DNA from: Diphasiastrum complanatum
Taxonomy: Eukaryota > Streptophyta > Lycopodiopsida > Lycopodiales > Lycopodiaceae
Direction: 5' to 3'
NCBI GenBank assembly: GCA_029204225.1
Contig: CM055098.1
Location: 948,501 to 1,012,500 of the forward strand
Length of the DNA stretch: 64,000 nt
Part shown: positions 23,303 to 36,877 of the stretch, piece after piece
Layout: every line of letters starts with the position of its first letter
Numbering within the stretch: position 1 is the stretch's first letter
Position numbers and translations under genes: made by a program
The notes under the pieces: generated by a model
Seen by the model: only the letters and a program-made list of their open reading frames with translations
The model's database searches: none
What the model was told of the DNA's origin: nothing

Positions 23303-23880
23303 TGTTACGGCCCTAATGGGGGGTTTGTACCATTAGGGGGCTATCTTAGATGTAGGGGCCGGGCCTAATTTGGGTAATAGCTAAGTTGGAACTTAGGCTA
23401 TGCCTGCATGCGGTATAGGCATGTGTGTTGCATCCTAGTATGGGATAGGATGTACATGCACTATGTCTATGCATGGGTCTTTGCTATTATGAGCTAGGGG
23501 TACCTACATGCAATGGACATGCATGGGAGTTAGGCATGAGTTGATAGCATGCTTACATGTGGATTCATTGCATGGACACAAGACGGGGTATATATAGAGA
23601 GAAGCCCCTCCCCTGCCTGTCCATGCAATGAATCCACATGTAAGCGTTCTATCAACTCATGCCTAACTCCCATGCATGTCCACTGCATGTAGGTACCCCT
23701 AACTCATAATAGCAAAGACCCATGCATAGACACAGTGCATGTACATCCTATCCCATACTAGGATGCAACACACATGCCGGCATAGCCTAAAGTCCTACTT
23801 AGCTATTACCCAAATTAGGCCTGGCCCCTACATCTAAGGTAGCCCCCTAATGGTACAAACCCCCCATTAAGGCCGTAACA
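23303..23880. repeat. Long inverted repeat (foldback), arms about 270 bp
   Basis: The left arm 23303-23578 is the near-perfect reverse complement of the right arm 23618-23880, with a 39-bp spacer holding TATATATA. Outer ends are TGTTACGGCC and GGCCGTAACA. The left arm has about 14 extra bases near 23410, and scattered substitutions occur. The TG...CA ends would also fit two LTR copies head to head. No clear target duplication is seen. Confidence 0.93.
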
Positions 23881-23883
23881 GTA

Positions 23884-24990
23884 AGGGCATACGATTTAGA
23901 TTAAGGATCTAGTGAAGGGGGATCGGAGATCTAGGATAAGTGGTTCAGGGTAAGGGGCTTAGATTCTAGATTTAAGAGTTGTGGATGTAGGGTCTAGGGC
24001 TTAGGATTTAGGATTTGTAATTAAGGATTTAGATCTTTGGATTTAGAGGTTGGAGATTAGGGCTTAGCTTTAGTGTTTAGAATTTAGGGTAAGGGATCTA
24101 GGAAAATAGATTTAGGGTAAGGGGCAAGGAGTTCTGAGCTTAAGACTTAGGGTTTAGGGTTTAGAATAAAAATTGTAGGGTAGGGTATTTACAGATAGCA
24201 CTTGGGATTTGTAGTAAGGAGTTTAGGAATTAGGGTTTAGGATTTAGGATATAGGATTGAGGGTTGAGGGTTGAGGGTTAAGCAAAAAGGCTTAGGATTC
24301 AGGGTTCAGGGTTTAGAATTCATGGTTTAGGATTTAGGGTTTAGGACCTACAAATGAGAGTCTAGGGATTTGGATTTAGAAGTTAGGGCTTAGGGCTTAG
24401 GATTGAGAGTTTAGAAAAAGGAATATAGAAAAATGGGTTTAGAGTAAGGGGCAAAGAGTTTAGAGCTAAGGGCTTAGGGTTTAAGGTAAGAGATCTAGGA
24501 AATGCAATTTACGGATCTAGCACTTGAGATCTTGGTAAATGGATTTGGGGTAAGGGTAAAGTAAGGAAAAGAGAATTGGTGTTTTAGTTTTAGTGTTTAG
24601 AGTAAGGGGCGTCTAGGGTAAAGGGTGTACGGTGATGGGCAAAGAGTCTAGAACTTAGGATTTAGGATTTGGAGTAAGGGATCTAGGTAAATGGATTTGG
24701 GGTAAGGGGCATTAGGATAACGGATCTAGGGGAATTAATGGGTTTAGATAAGGGGCTTTTGGATAAGAGATCTAGGAAAAGGAGCTTAGGTGTCCAATTT
24801 ATGGCATTTAAGATAAGACATCTAGGAAAAGGGACGTAATGATTTAGATTTAGAATTTAAGGTAAGGCGTTTAAAGAAAAGGGTTTCTTGTGAGGGGCAA
24901 GACATCCCAGGCTTAGGATTTAGAATTTGGAGTAAGGGATCTAGGTAAATGGATTTAGGGTAAGGAGCTTTAGGCCCAATGGATTAAGCT
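23884..24990. repeat. Degenerate telomere-like (TTTAGGG-type) array 1
   Basis: About 1.1 kb of irregular units built from tttaggg, ttaggatttagg, ggtaaggg and gatctagg. True tandem TTTAGGG occurs only in short runs, for example near 24145-24165. The G-rich strand is the plus strand throughout. No gene is seen. Confidence 0.85.
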
Positions 24991-25014
24991 AAGACTAAAA
25001 CACTAAAACTAAAA

Positions 25015-25675
25015 CACCAAGTCTCTTTTTTACAGATTTCAATAACAATGTTTTCTGTAGAATGATTACTATAGAGATTACATAAGGAAGTTACATTATT
25101 TGAATTGTGTTATGTCTTTGGACAAGTTATCTCTCAATATGCTTATCTCTCAACATTCTCACTTTTATCAACTTATAATTAAAACTCTTTTAAGTCATAA
25201 GTAAACATTTTACCTCTAGTGAAGATCTATTCATCACAATTTTTGCTTCACCCCTGTCCTGAGAAAATTGAGTTGAGCTTGAAATTATGGATTCTCTTCC
25301 CCTTGTGTGAACAACAAATTGGAACCACTTGGAATGGGCGTCAAAATATGTGAATCTGTTCAAAACAATATAGTAGCAGTTATTTTGATGTTTGTTCTAC
25401 CGTTGACAGATTCAAATGTTTTTTCGCATTTGATTTGAACTTGCTAGATCTGTGGTGTTTTGAGTAGATCTGCTTAGTTCAGGTCTCTTTTTTGTAGATT
25501 TCAATAACAATGTGAATGTTTGCTATAGAGATTACATAAGAAAGTTACCTTCTTTGATTTGTGTTGTGTCTTTGGGCAAGCTATGTCAAAACTTAACGTT
25601 TTACCTCTAGATTGATCTGAGCTTGGAATCATGGATGTTCTTCCCCCTTGTGTGAACAACAAATTGGAACCATCT
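25015..25675. repeat. Direct duplication, copies at 25015-25330 and 25485-25675
   Basis: Both copies carry gatttcaataacaatg, then tatagagattacataag, a tgtctttgg block, and end in ccttgtgtgaacaacaaatt. The second copy lacks about 100 bp of the first. No coding potential. Confidence 0.8.
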
Positions 25676-26380
25676 ACTATTGAGGGTAATTCCTGTACAT
25701 AAATAAATTAGGTGCGAGGGCCATGGCATCTTGCGTGCGTAAGCCCATAGCCCAATGAGCACGTGTAATTAATTGTTTTCTGGAATAAAATAGACTTGGG
25801 CCTTGTAAAATAAAATAATGTAAAAGGCCCAAGCTGATTAAGTTTTGTGTAAGTCCTAAGCACTAGTCAAACTCAAAGTGGTGGTAGGTGGGGTGTGCTT
25901 CTTTGTGCACCCTAGATTTAGATGTGTTTCTTTTGAAGGGTTAGGATTTAAATCCACCCTTCTTGAAGTAGCCGATAGAAGCAAAGGGACAAGGGTCCTC
26001 CCAAGAATAAAAAGGCACCTATTGTACTTCATTTTACATCCTAATAGATGTCTAAGCTTTGCCATGATAGCATAACCTATTGTGATGATTTGCTTTAAGA
26101 TGATTATAATGTAATCCTTTTTTTTCAATGATTGGATGTGTTTCATAGTACATCTTGGATATATAAACTCCACCAGTGTTTTTTATAAACCTTTCATTAG
26201 GTTCTTTAGGAACGGTTTATGAACCGTATCAAAACAGAAGAACTATAGCCAAATAGAAAATCTATGTTTGAGACACTAGACATGGAAGGTTAATCTTGTA
26301 ATTTGTCTAGAAAGCTTACTCTAGAAAGCTTCGCATAAGTAGAGGTCTCACCTAGCTATCAGACAAGATAAGGAGTAAGT
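25676..26380. other. No gene seen
   Basis: AT-rich sequence between the two telomere-like arrays. Short ORFs on both strands at 25856-26173 have no family motifs. Confidence 0.4.
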
Positions 26381-27420
26381 TTGGGTTTTTGATAAAGGGT
26401 AAGGGGCTTTGGGGATCTAGGACAAGAGGTCTCTATAGTTAAGGATCTATTATAAGATGTACGGTTGAGGGTATAGTATATAAGGTTTGGACTTTAGGAT
26501 ATAAAATATGAGTTTGGGGTAAGAGATTCGAGGTTAGGGGTATGGGAGAAAGGGGTTTAGGGGTAGGGGTCTAGGAGAAAGAGTTTAGAATAAGGAGTAA
26601 GAGATTCGGGATTTAAGATTAGGCTTCGAGGTATTGAGTTTGGGTTTAGTATAAGGGGTATGGAGGCTTAGGAATCTAGAGAAAGGGGGTTATGGTCGGG
26701 GGATAGGGGTTTAATGCCTAGGGTTTAGGGTTTATGGCTTAGGGTATAAAATCTAGGGGGAAGGTATTAGGGCATAGAGTAAGAGAATTAGGGTTTATGA
26801 GTTTTCAAGTTTTCCATGTGATTTTTTCTTGCATGCCATCCTTTTGTTACTTCTTGTCAATTATGCAAAATTTGTCCAAATTCACAATTTCAATTGTCAA
26901 ATCTCCACCAGTATTAAATTGACCTACTTCAAAAATTCTTTTTAAAGAAATAGGAATTTAGGGCTTATGGATCTAGGAAAAGGAGTAGGGGGCTCAGGAG
27001 GGGTCTAGTGAAAGGGGTTTATGGTTTAGACATAGGGTTTGAGGTTTATGGCTTAGGACAAGGGATCTAGGATTTATATGCTTGTAGTTAGTTTCATAAA
27101 ACATCAATTTTGTGTTTAGGATAAGGAGTAAGAGGTTTAGGGATCTAGGGCAAAGGCTTTCTAGTCATGATGCATGAATCCATTACATTTGCATCACTTT
27201 TTAGTACAAATCACTTTTTGGTTTGTGGTTTAAGTCTAGGATAAGGGGTTAGGGGTAAGGGACTTGGGTTTGTGGTTGAGGACAAGGGTGTTTGTGATAA
27301 TTTTTGTTGCATCGGGTTTAGGGAAATAGGGTAAGGAGACTAGGGTATAGAAGTAAGGGCTTAGGATTGTGGATTTAGGGTCTAGGATAAGGGATCTAGA
27401 GGATAGGGTTTAGGATTTAT
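26380..27420. repeat. Degenerate telomere-like array 2
   Basis: The same unit types as array 1, again G-rich on the plus strand, for example around 26700-26750 and 27250-27420. It is interrupted at 26800-26950 by AT-rich DNA that recurs at about 28410-28530. Confidence 0.8.
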
Positions 27421-27424
27421 TCCT

Positions 27425-27425
27425 C

Positions 27426-27465
<40 letters not shown>

Positions 27466-27900
27466 TCTTGCTTTCTTTCTCTTTGCTACCGATATGAACA
27501 AAAAGATCAAAGAAAACACTGATCTCAAGAATATCCTCAGCTCCAGGTGACATCGAGGAGCAGGTTCTTGTTGAGCATACAATTTAGGGGAGCTTTCCAA
27601 GGAATATTAATGGTAATAAAGGATTATATTTTTTCCAGCACCAATTACTGAAAAGCGGGACATGTAGAAGCCTCTTGAAGATAATTGTTCTGGAAGATTA
27701 AGATCCTTGTTGTTAAAATAAATTTAATCCCTTAATACTATTCCTTGAAAAGTTCTCTTGAACTGTATGCTCAACAAGAATCTGCTCATCGATGCCACCT
27801 GGAGTTGAGGATACTCTTGAGATTGGTGCTTCCTTTGATTTCTTTGTTCGTATCGATAGCAAGGAGAAAGAAAGCAAGAATGTGTGTGTGGGAAAGAGAG
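27425..27900. repeat. Inverted repeat with CA/TG-rich ends
   Basis: The left arm (about 27425-27640) and right arm (about 27705-27900) are reverse complements with scattered differences. The left starts with a (CA)n run at 27431-27464 followed by ttcttgctttctttctc. The right ends gaaagaaagcaagaatgtgtgtg. Arm length is about 200 bp, with a spacer of about 65 bp. Confidence 0.85.
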
Positions 27901-27935
27901 AGAGAAGGAGAGAGAGTAGAATGGAACAATGTTAG

Positions 27936-28065
<130 letters not shown>

Positions 28066-28399
28066 TAGACTGGAACAATGTCATAACCCTAAACCATAAT
28101 CACACACTTTTTGAATAATTATACTTTGAACATTGAGTTGCTAGGGTTATTTTGTTTGCATCATGCACTTTGGTCTGAATAGGGTTGAATTTTTAGAATA
28201 GAATGTAAGTTTAAGAATTGTCAGAATAGATAATAGAATGAAGCAAATATGTATGTGTGATAGAGATATCTTAGATCTATTTTGGTAGAGTGATAGAATG
28301 ATAAAGATTGACGAAAGAGTGTTGAATGATGCAGTAATCTAACTGTGATATAAGATGTATTGAGATAAGTTTATAAGTGTATATATTAATGTAGGTATG

Positions 28400-28660
28400 T
28401 GATGCTATTTTTGCCAATTATGCAATTTCAATCAAAGTCCCAATTTCTATTCAAGATTTCCATGCTTGCCTCCACATCATTGTCAAATCTTTGCTAGTAT
28501 TAAATTGACCTATTTTGAGAATTCCTTTGAAGACATAGCATGAGTTTCATCATATGTCAGCTAAAGTTGAAGACAACAAATAGATATGTTTGTAATTAGA
28601 TTTACAAAACATCAATGTTGTGTCTAGGATAAGGATGAGAGGTTTAGGGAAAGAGAGTAA
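28400..28660. repeat. Second copy of modules from 26810-27150
   Basis: Sequence at 28410-28530 resembles 26830-26950 (shared attaaattgacctatttt), and 28585-28650 resembles 27078-27145 (shared aaaacatcaat and aggataagg). The order is the same but the copies are spaced differently. Confidence 0.65.
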
Positions 28661-28819
28661 GAGCAATTTATGTGAAAATTGTATGGTATTTGACATTTTT
28701 TGAATAGAATAGGTCCAAATGATACATTGGTCCAAGCTAGTTCATAAGAGTTATATGGGCCTATTACAATCATTGGACCAAAGTACTACCCTAATCTAGG
28801 TGTCCTTGTGGTAGTCCAT

Positions 28820-30454
<1,635 letters not shown>

Positions 30455-30610
30455 TCCTCGAATTCTTTGTAAGACTCAAACTACGGACCTTTTATTAACA
30501 GAATCTACAACTATCTTCATCTACTCAATGATTGTTCATATAATAGACTACGACGTACAAGTAGCTTCTGCCTTCTGATTTCATAGAGTGGTACAAGAGA
30601 TTTATTTTCA
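30455..30610. repeat. Dispersed duplicate (partner at 32055-32205)
   Basis: Both copies start gaattctttgtaaga and share ctactcaatgattgttcata-like and atttcatagagtggta blocks in the same order. Divergence is moderate. Confidence 0.75.
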
Positions 30611-30702
30611 TAGAAATGAAATGCTAGTTAAGTGAGGTTCGAACATATGTGAAATTCTACAATATTTGGATTAATAAATTTCCTGGACAGGATTAGCAAA
30701 AA

Positions 30703-31100
30703 ATTTCAAAACGACAATCACTAGAAGAATAGATTAACAATTTCAATTTATAGTTTTTCTTTTTTTGATATAATTTACAAAATAGAGTTAAAAATTAAAA
30801 CTCTAGAATTCGAACTAGGAACTAAATGGTAACCTGCATAGTTGTTTTGAGTTTGTAACGAGATTGATGCATTCATTTGGTAGTTTTCTTCAGGCTTCTA
30901 GATTTCAAAATGACAATCATTAGAAAAATAGATTAACAATTTTAATTTATAGTTTTTCTTTTTTCGATATAATTTACAAAATAGAAATAAAAATTAAAAC
31001 TCTAGAATTCGAACTAGGAAGGAAATGGTAACTTCCATAGTTTTTTCGAACTTGTGACGATAGTAATGCATTGATTTGGTAGTTTCCTTCAAGTTTTTTT
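30703..31100. repeat. 199-bp tandem duplication
   Basis: Units start at 30703 and 30902 with atttcaaaa. They share long blocks such as aattaaaactctagaattcg and gaactagga. Differences are mostly single substitutions. Confidence 0.92.
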
Positions 31101-33529
31101 TCTAGGCCTTCTAAAATAAGACAATTGTAGTAATTGAACTACTGCATGTTTTGATTACTATAATAGTAAGCTCACACACCACTTATGTCAGTAGCCCACC
31201 TTAAATTTGCCTTTACTTGTTTTAAAGTTTTACGAAGACTATGTTTTGCACAAAGAGTGCACTTGCAAAGAAATCCTTCTACCATTTAACACAAAAATTG
31301 TTGAACCTTTTTCTGGCTAGGCTTTTTAGTGACTCATGAGCCCGAAGCCAATTGGCTTTATAATGAGATAGCTTAATTTTATTTCTTTCTCTCTCCACGC
31401 GACTCAAATTTTTATAAAAACTCTTTTTCATATACATTCCAACGTAAGGTGATGCAATAGTCAATATAATTTTTTTTTTAATGTCTGCAAGATAATATTC
31501 ATATTATAAGTGGTTGTCGATTTAAAAATAGTTGTATGGTCATTTTAGATTAACAATACATTATATTCGCTTGCACCTTGTTAAAAATTCAGTATGGGCA
31601 AAGCAAATATGTATTAAAGCTTAGAGTCAAACTAATTATTCATAGAAACTTAAATTTAAAACACTTAATAATGTAAATGAAAATTAAAACTTACAGTTTG
31701 ACCTTCGATAGCTTTTGATAAGCTCGTAACCTATAAGAGACTGAAATATGTAGGTTGTAAAAACACATGATTATTATTATTATTAGGTGATATCAAAATT
31801 TTAGGATCTTTTTCGAATGGATGATAGGTTTGACAAGTTCTGGATGAGAGTGAGACACCACTTTCAATCTTAGTGCAAAATATGTTATCTATCATTATCA
31901 TTCCAAGTTTTAACTTTCAGATGAAAACTTTAGAACCATTGAACTTGTCTTCCTTTTCACTTACTGGCTTAAGAAATTACTTCGTTAAAGTTATCTATAA
32001 TCAATGGGAAATAACATTTGCATGTACTGATCAATTCCCTATTTGGCCAAAGTCGAATTCTTTGTAAGATTGTCAACCTATGAATCTTTTGTTAGGAGAA
32101 TCTATAACCGTCTTCATTTACTCAATGATTGTTCATACAATAGAGTATCATGTACAAATAGCTTACGCCGTTTAATTTCATAGAGTGGTATAAGATATTT
32201 GTTTCTATAGATAGATATAAAACACACAGTCAAATGTTATTTGACACAAGTTCTCATTCATAATCGAACTCTTTATGCTATATTGATAATCAAGTACAAA
32301 AAATAATATTGTAAAAACATGATTCCTATTATTATTAACTGATATCAAAATTTTAGGGTCTTTTTCTGATGGATGATAGATTTGGCAATCTTTGGATGAG
32401 AGTGAGACATTATTGTCAATCTTAGTACAAAATATGTTTGTTTAGATCATTGTATGTGAGTCTAATCAGTGGACTAGGGCCAGCTGTATGTATGACGATA
32501 CAATCAAGAAACACACGTCTTCTAAATGACAAGCTTCACATACGTAAAATTATTTTCTATAGGAAAAGAAATTTATTTTCAATTATCGATTTACTAGCTG
32601 TGATAATAGTAGCAACGTTCATTGACCAAAATCAAATCAAAATAAGAACATGTGCACCTTTTACATGGGTAGCTCTAATACCAACTATACAATCCCTAGG
32701 ATAAACCCATAGCCCGAAGGTTAACTACACACCCAATACAAGTGATGAACCCACTGTTACTTGTTGACAACTTGACCATGGTCCAATGGCCATGTGCACA
32801 TGTGTGGGTCGTGTGCTAGGATCCTACCGCCTAGCACCCGCTTAGGCTCTTGACCCCAAAAAGGCTGGTATTGGGGGAGATGAGATAGTGTGCAGTCACT
32901 TCTTATATAGAGAAGAACTCAAGGACCCTAACTGCTTATGGGATAATTGGAGAACAAACATGCACACTCAAACGCACATGCAGGTGCACAAACCTCCTGC
33001 GTGTGGCTTGACAAACTATTCTATCAACTACCCATCCACATATCCCATGCACTAAGGTTATGAACATCATCATGTCTGATTAAGCCTCCAATAATAACCA
33101 ATCTCCAATACCACAAGCCATCGCTCTTAGATCTCGCTCACACACATCTCTTGGTCTAGAGATAGATCATGGCTATACATAGGCTCTCCATCCACCTCCT
33201 CTTGATTAGATTGAGTGAATGAAAAAGCACTCTCCCACCTCTCTATATATACATAGTAAAGATGGTCCCCTCATAAAGCCTAATTAAATCCATGCACGTG
33301 TCAATACTGACACATGGCACTCAAACATGTCGATAACCCTAGCCATCACTTTTGGGCATATTTTGATGGTACATAGTAATTGTGTACTAAGGAGAGAGGG
33401 ATGCAAAAGTCCATGGTTATAAGAATCTAAGTATCTCAACCATGAGGAGTGGTGCTAAATATTTCACTAAAATAGGCCTTTGGATATGGTATCATTGGAC
33501 TAGGTTTTATAGTGCTAAAGATGTTTTTA
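31101..33529. other. No gene seen; holds two dispersed duplications
   Basis: The segment at 31775-31890 recurs at 32325-32440 (shared gatatcaaaattttagg and gatgagagtgagaca). The segment at 32055-32205 repeats 30455-30610. The rest is AT-rich without recognisable genes, and short ORFs at 31279-31464 and 32438-32704 have no motifs. Confidence 0.55.
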
Positions 33530-33960
33530 TTATGGGTTTGTAGATGCAATATGGGCATAATAAGTTTTGAGTCCTACCAATTGATTTGATTAGTGTTCCC
33601 ACAACATTCAAATGGATGATGAATGACTTACTTTTTTCCATAATTATGAAAGCCAATAGCAATATCTACATATGATATTTTCATCTATAATATAAGATTA
33701 GTAGAGCATATTGAGCATTACAAGACTAACTTGATAATTTAAAGACAATCAAAGCTCTATGCACTAGCTTTTTGTTTCTCAAGCAAGAACTCCTTTATCG
33801 ATCAAGGACAATTTTAACTATTGACGCCGGTAAAAGAATTTGTGTGACAATCAATAAAGACATTTTTAAAATGGCTTGTACTCATGACCTCTCGAATATT
33901 TAAAATTTCCTAGGATTTCTAGATTTTTTTTTAAAAAAATTATTGAGAGATATTCCAAGG
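33530..33960 (+). pseudogene. Ty3/gypsy reverse transcriptase scrap
   Basis: Plus-strand reading from about 33545 fits the palm-to-thumb part of a Ty3 reverse transcriptase: YGHNKF, then VPTTFKWMMNDLL (family: APATFQRLMNDLF), a decayed IYDIFIYN where YxDDILIYS is expected, then VEHIEHYKTNLDNL (family: EHLEHL). NFLGFLDFF near 33895 corresponds to SFLGLxxYYRRF. Multiple stops and shifts are present. Short and heavily eroded, so only the domain class is claimed. Confidence 0.55.
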
Positions 33961-34777
33961 TGCCAACACATTTACAAAATCAACTCAAGAGGAGTGATTA
34001 ACTTGGCAATATAGTAAGCTTACTATACAATGAAAATGACAAATTAGATTAGAGTTCAATTTGGTTGTACTTGCTCCAATGTGGAAACTCAATGACCCTA
34101 ATGAACTATACAACCTTATGACATATGCAAGCATTATGCAAACAAGTGTAGTGTAGTGTAGTGTTACTTGAGGATGGGAGACCTATAGCTTTCAAGAGTA
34201 ACAAGTGTCACTGTGTGTAGTTAAAATTTAAAGAGAAGCAAATACATATATTAATACAAACTTTGACATCATCAATTGGATGGGTTTTCTATGGTAGTGA
34301 TTGTAATTAGAAATAATCTTGAACCCCTCTAGGTAATTCTGTAAATAGGCCAACCTTATAGCTCAAAATACTGGGTGGGTTGCACTAATGCAAGAGCTTG
34401 ATTGTGAAAATTGTCTTGTTAAGATATCTTTCCTCTAAGTCACTTCTAACTATCTCTCAAAGAAATCTTATAGACAATCTCATATAAGGTGCATAATTTT
34501 CTCCACCAACAGCCACACAAAACAAGGAAAGACACTATCACAGCATGGTTATGTATGATACCATGTGAAAGATTCCAGACGGATTTTATTGAACGACCAA
34601 TTGAGGATTGAGTGAACTGTTCTGTTTCAGTTATTTATCTGAGAAAAGAAAACGTTGAACAGTTATTATGTAGCAGACACCCCGCTTGGGGAACCTAAGT
34701 ATAAAGTAGATTGATACATGTGAGCAAACTATGAATGATTATCCATCAATGAGTATACTCTGATACTCATAGTTTCT
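33961..34777. other. No gene seen; 3' flank of the terpene synthase
   Basis: AT-rich DNA downstream of the terpene synthase stop codon. No polyadenylation signal could be assigned with confidence. Confidence 0.4.
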
Positions 34778-36473
34778 TTACTTATAGCGCAAGCTTTTCT
34801 TATGCCAGTCATCTGTTCCAGAAATCCAGTTCTTGCATGCTGCAATGTATCGAGAAACTGCATGTTGATGCTCAGGAGGAGTGACCTTTAGAAGTTCATT
34901 GGTTGCAATTTCCACCTCACTGCACTGGGCATGTAACATTCTGGTGATAGCCAATGCAGCTCCTTCATACGAGCAGTTGAATTGGTGGCTTATCAGAAAC
35001 ACTAGATTGTGTACATCTCCATGTACAAGATATTCCTTCAAGCAGATGGTCAAACAATTATACACTATTCCTGAGATGCATCTATAAACAGATGGTTAGA
35101 TTAACTTAATAAGCTAAGGCTAGTTGCTGCTTCATACGAACATAGATTGAGCTTCATGAAGCGCACTTGTGTATACCTTTTTAAAGGACCAAATATCATT
35201 GTGCCATGAAATGAAATCGTTGACTAGATTCATCAATCTTTTCATCTGAGGACTCTGAAAAATCGCTTCTGGTAGAAATACGTCGTCTATCAAGTCCACC
35301 ACTATCTATATATGATCATTCAAACGGGTGTCAGCTCTGAGTACTCAATAATCTGTGATTATCATTTTTACGAAAGGGTGATTCCATTTATCAAGCAGAT
35401 TGTCTAGAGTGTCTTGGGGTTTAGTATAAGTATAAATAGATTTGTTTGTGGAGGTTTACCAAAAAGCAGATGAATGCTCCACTGTTTCTCCGAAGCAGCA
35501 CATACTCTTCCAGGGATGGAATGATATCGTCTTGTCTGTTTAGGATCTGAATGACACTGGATATGAGAAAATTTTGAAAGTATCGGGCTAATCTAAGGCT
35601 CGATTCAGCTTTACCTGCTGCTACAGCTCCTTTCCAAAAGTCACGGAATGAAGATGCTATTGGAGATAGCTCCCCATGGTAAACTGACAGCACAAAAGGC
35701 AAGTTCCAGAAGAATTACCGAATTATATGACTTGCACTACACTGTACAGAGGTAGCGTACTAAAACAAAAGAAATCATTGACATGTCACGTAATCAAGCA
35801 GTTTTGATACCGAGGAAAACTGCATCAAAGAAGAATGGTTGTTGCAATAGCGTGTCTCCGTCCCGATAAGGTTCTACAGTAACCATTCTTTCATTATTTT
35901 CAAAACTTATACTCATATCAATAGCTAAGGGTCAGTGCGCTTACTTTTACCGGGCTCGTTGTTGCTGTTGTAAAGCTTATCTTCGATTAGATTCTGAATA
36001 TCTTCTCGCAGATAGCTGGCAAATTTATCCACGAACTCCATTAAGTACTTCAATATTGTTTGGTCATTCGGAAAGGTTGATATCATCACCAAATGGATTT
36101 CCAGAACAAGAAAAAATGATGTCTCCCAAGATTTTTCAATGTTGGTGTCGTCTATCGCGTCGTCGACTAACCATGTAACTGTCATGAGCTTGCATGACAA
36201 CTCTAACCCCTTGGATGAAGTATCAGGGTATGTTCGAGCTGCAAGCGCCGGACAAAACAGCAACTTATTGAAATTTTCAGGATGGAATACAGTGTCGATG
36301 GAATGATGGAGAAGCCATTCGTGAATTGCCTTGCAAGATTCTACCTCCTCGGCATGAACTCGCAGTGGATATGGTGGACTGAATTCGGGCACTTTAAATG
36401 ACTTTGCCAGAAGAAGTTTATCCTCCTCAGTCAAATTTGTGTGAGCACTTCCTGTCATACCTCCCTTACTCAT
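34778..36473 (-). CDS. Microbial-type terpene synthase (MTPSL), 5 exons, looks intact
   Basis: Predicted exons (minus): 36473-35951, 35873-35811, 35683-35460, 35305-35177, 35035-34778; 398 residues. All four introns are GT-AG and frame is kept throughout. The Asp-rich metal site DDAIDD is at residues 104-109. The second metal site NDIWSFKKE is at 306-314; its last Glu lies at the start of exon 5, so it appears only after splicing. The diphosphate-sensor Arg is R260 in YVLLRRNSGAF, 46 residues before N306, as in microbial sesquiterpene synthases. RY (396-397) closes the protein. The class I alpha-fold enzyme would ionise a prenyl diphosphate (FPP is the first guess) with Mg2+. There is no obvious plastid transit peptide, so a cytosolic site is inferred. 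Exon 1 could instead end at 35945, also in frame. Length fits the family. Product unknown. Confidence 0.9.
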
Positions 36474-36603
36474 ATATCATGCATTCACGTCAAAGTTTAT
36501 CAGATCACGGAGCATATTGTTCTATAACACATGATCAAGATAAAATCATCAGAAACATCGGCTACCAGCTTTAATCAAGAAAAACTCAGAACTATCTTCA
36601 CTA

Positions 36604-36613
36604 ATATATTATA
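36604..36613 (-). promoter_or_regulatory. Candidate TATA box of the terpene synthase
   Basis: On the minus strand TATAATATAT lies about 135 bp upstream of the predicted start codon, a plausible distance given a 5' leader of about 100 nt. In AT-rich DNA this could be chance. Confidence 0.3.
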
Positions 36614-36877
36614 GCCCTGAGCTCGACCTTGTTAAATGAAACAAACTGGTTCATTCTTATGAAGATTCCCTAGATAAGGCTGCCAGAAGTTTAAGCTCTC
36701 TGAATTCAGATTGCCCACGTCTGGAGAAATATGAAGCTATGGAAAAGTTACGAATCTAATTAACGACAAAACATAGGAGTAAATTTGAGATCCGACTAGA
36801 GTACTGTTTTATGTATTGGGGAATCATGGGTCTTATAGTGACCTTTGCACCCATTAATGACAGTAACGAGACGATAT

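Noticed and set aside
23884-27420. A true chromosome end
   Set aside because: Repeats are degenerate, mixed with other DNA, and non-telomeric sequence lies on both sides.
32438-32704. 88-codon ORF with a hydrophobic stretch
   Set aside because: It lies in AT-rich repeat-derived DNA and shows no recognisable domain.
35036-35065. Extra residues upstream of exon 5 (from a GTG at 35065)
   Set aside because: Starting exon 5 at 35035, after an AG preceded by a pyrimidine-rich stretch, gives the exact NDxxSxxxE motif; the upstream codons would disrupt it.
35925-35950. Read-through of terpene synthase exon 1 into the intron, giving a short 182-residue protein
   Set aside because: A 77-bp GT-AG intron (35950-35874) restores the family frame into exon 2, so the short ORF is an intron read-through.
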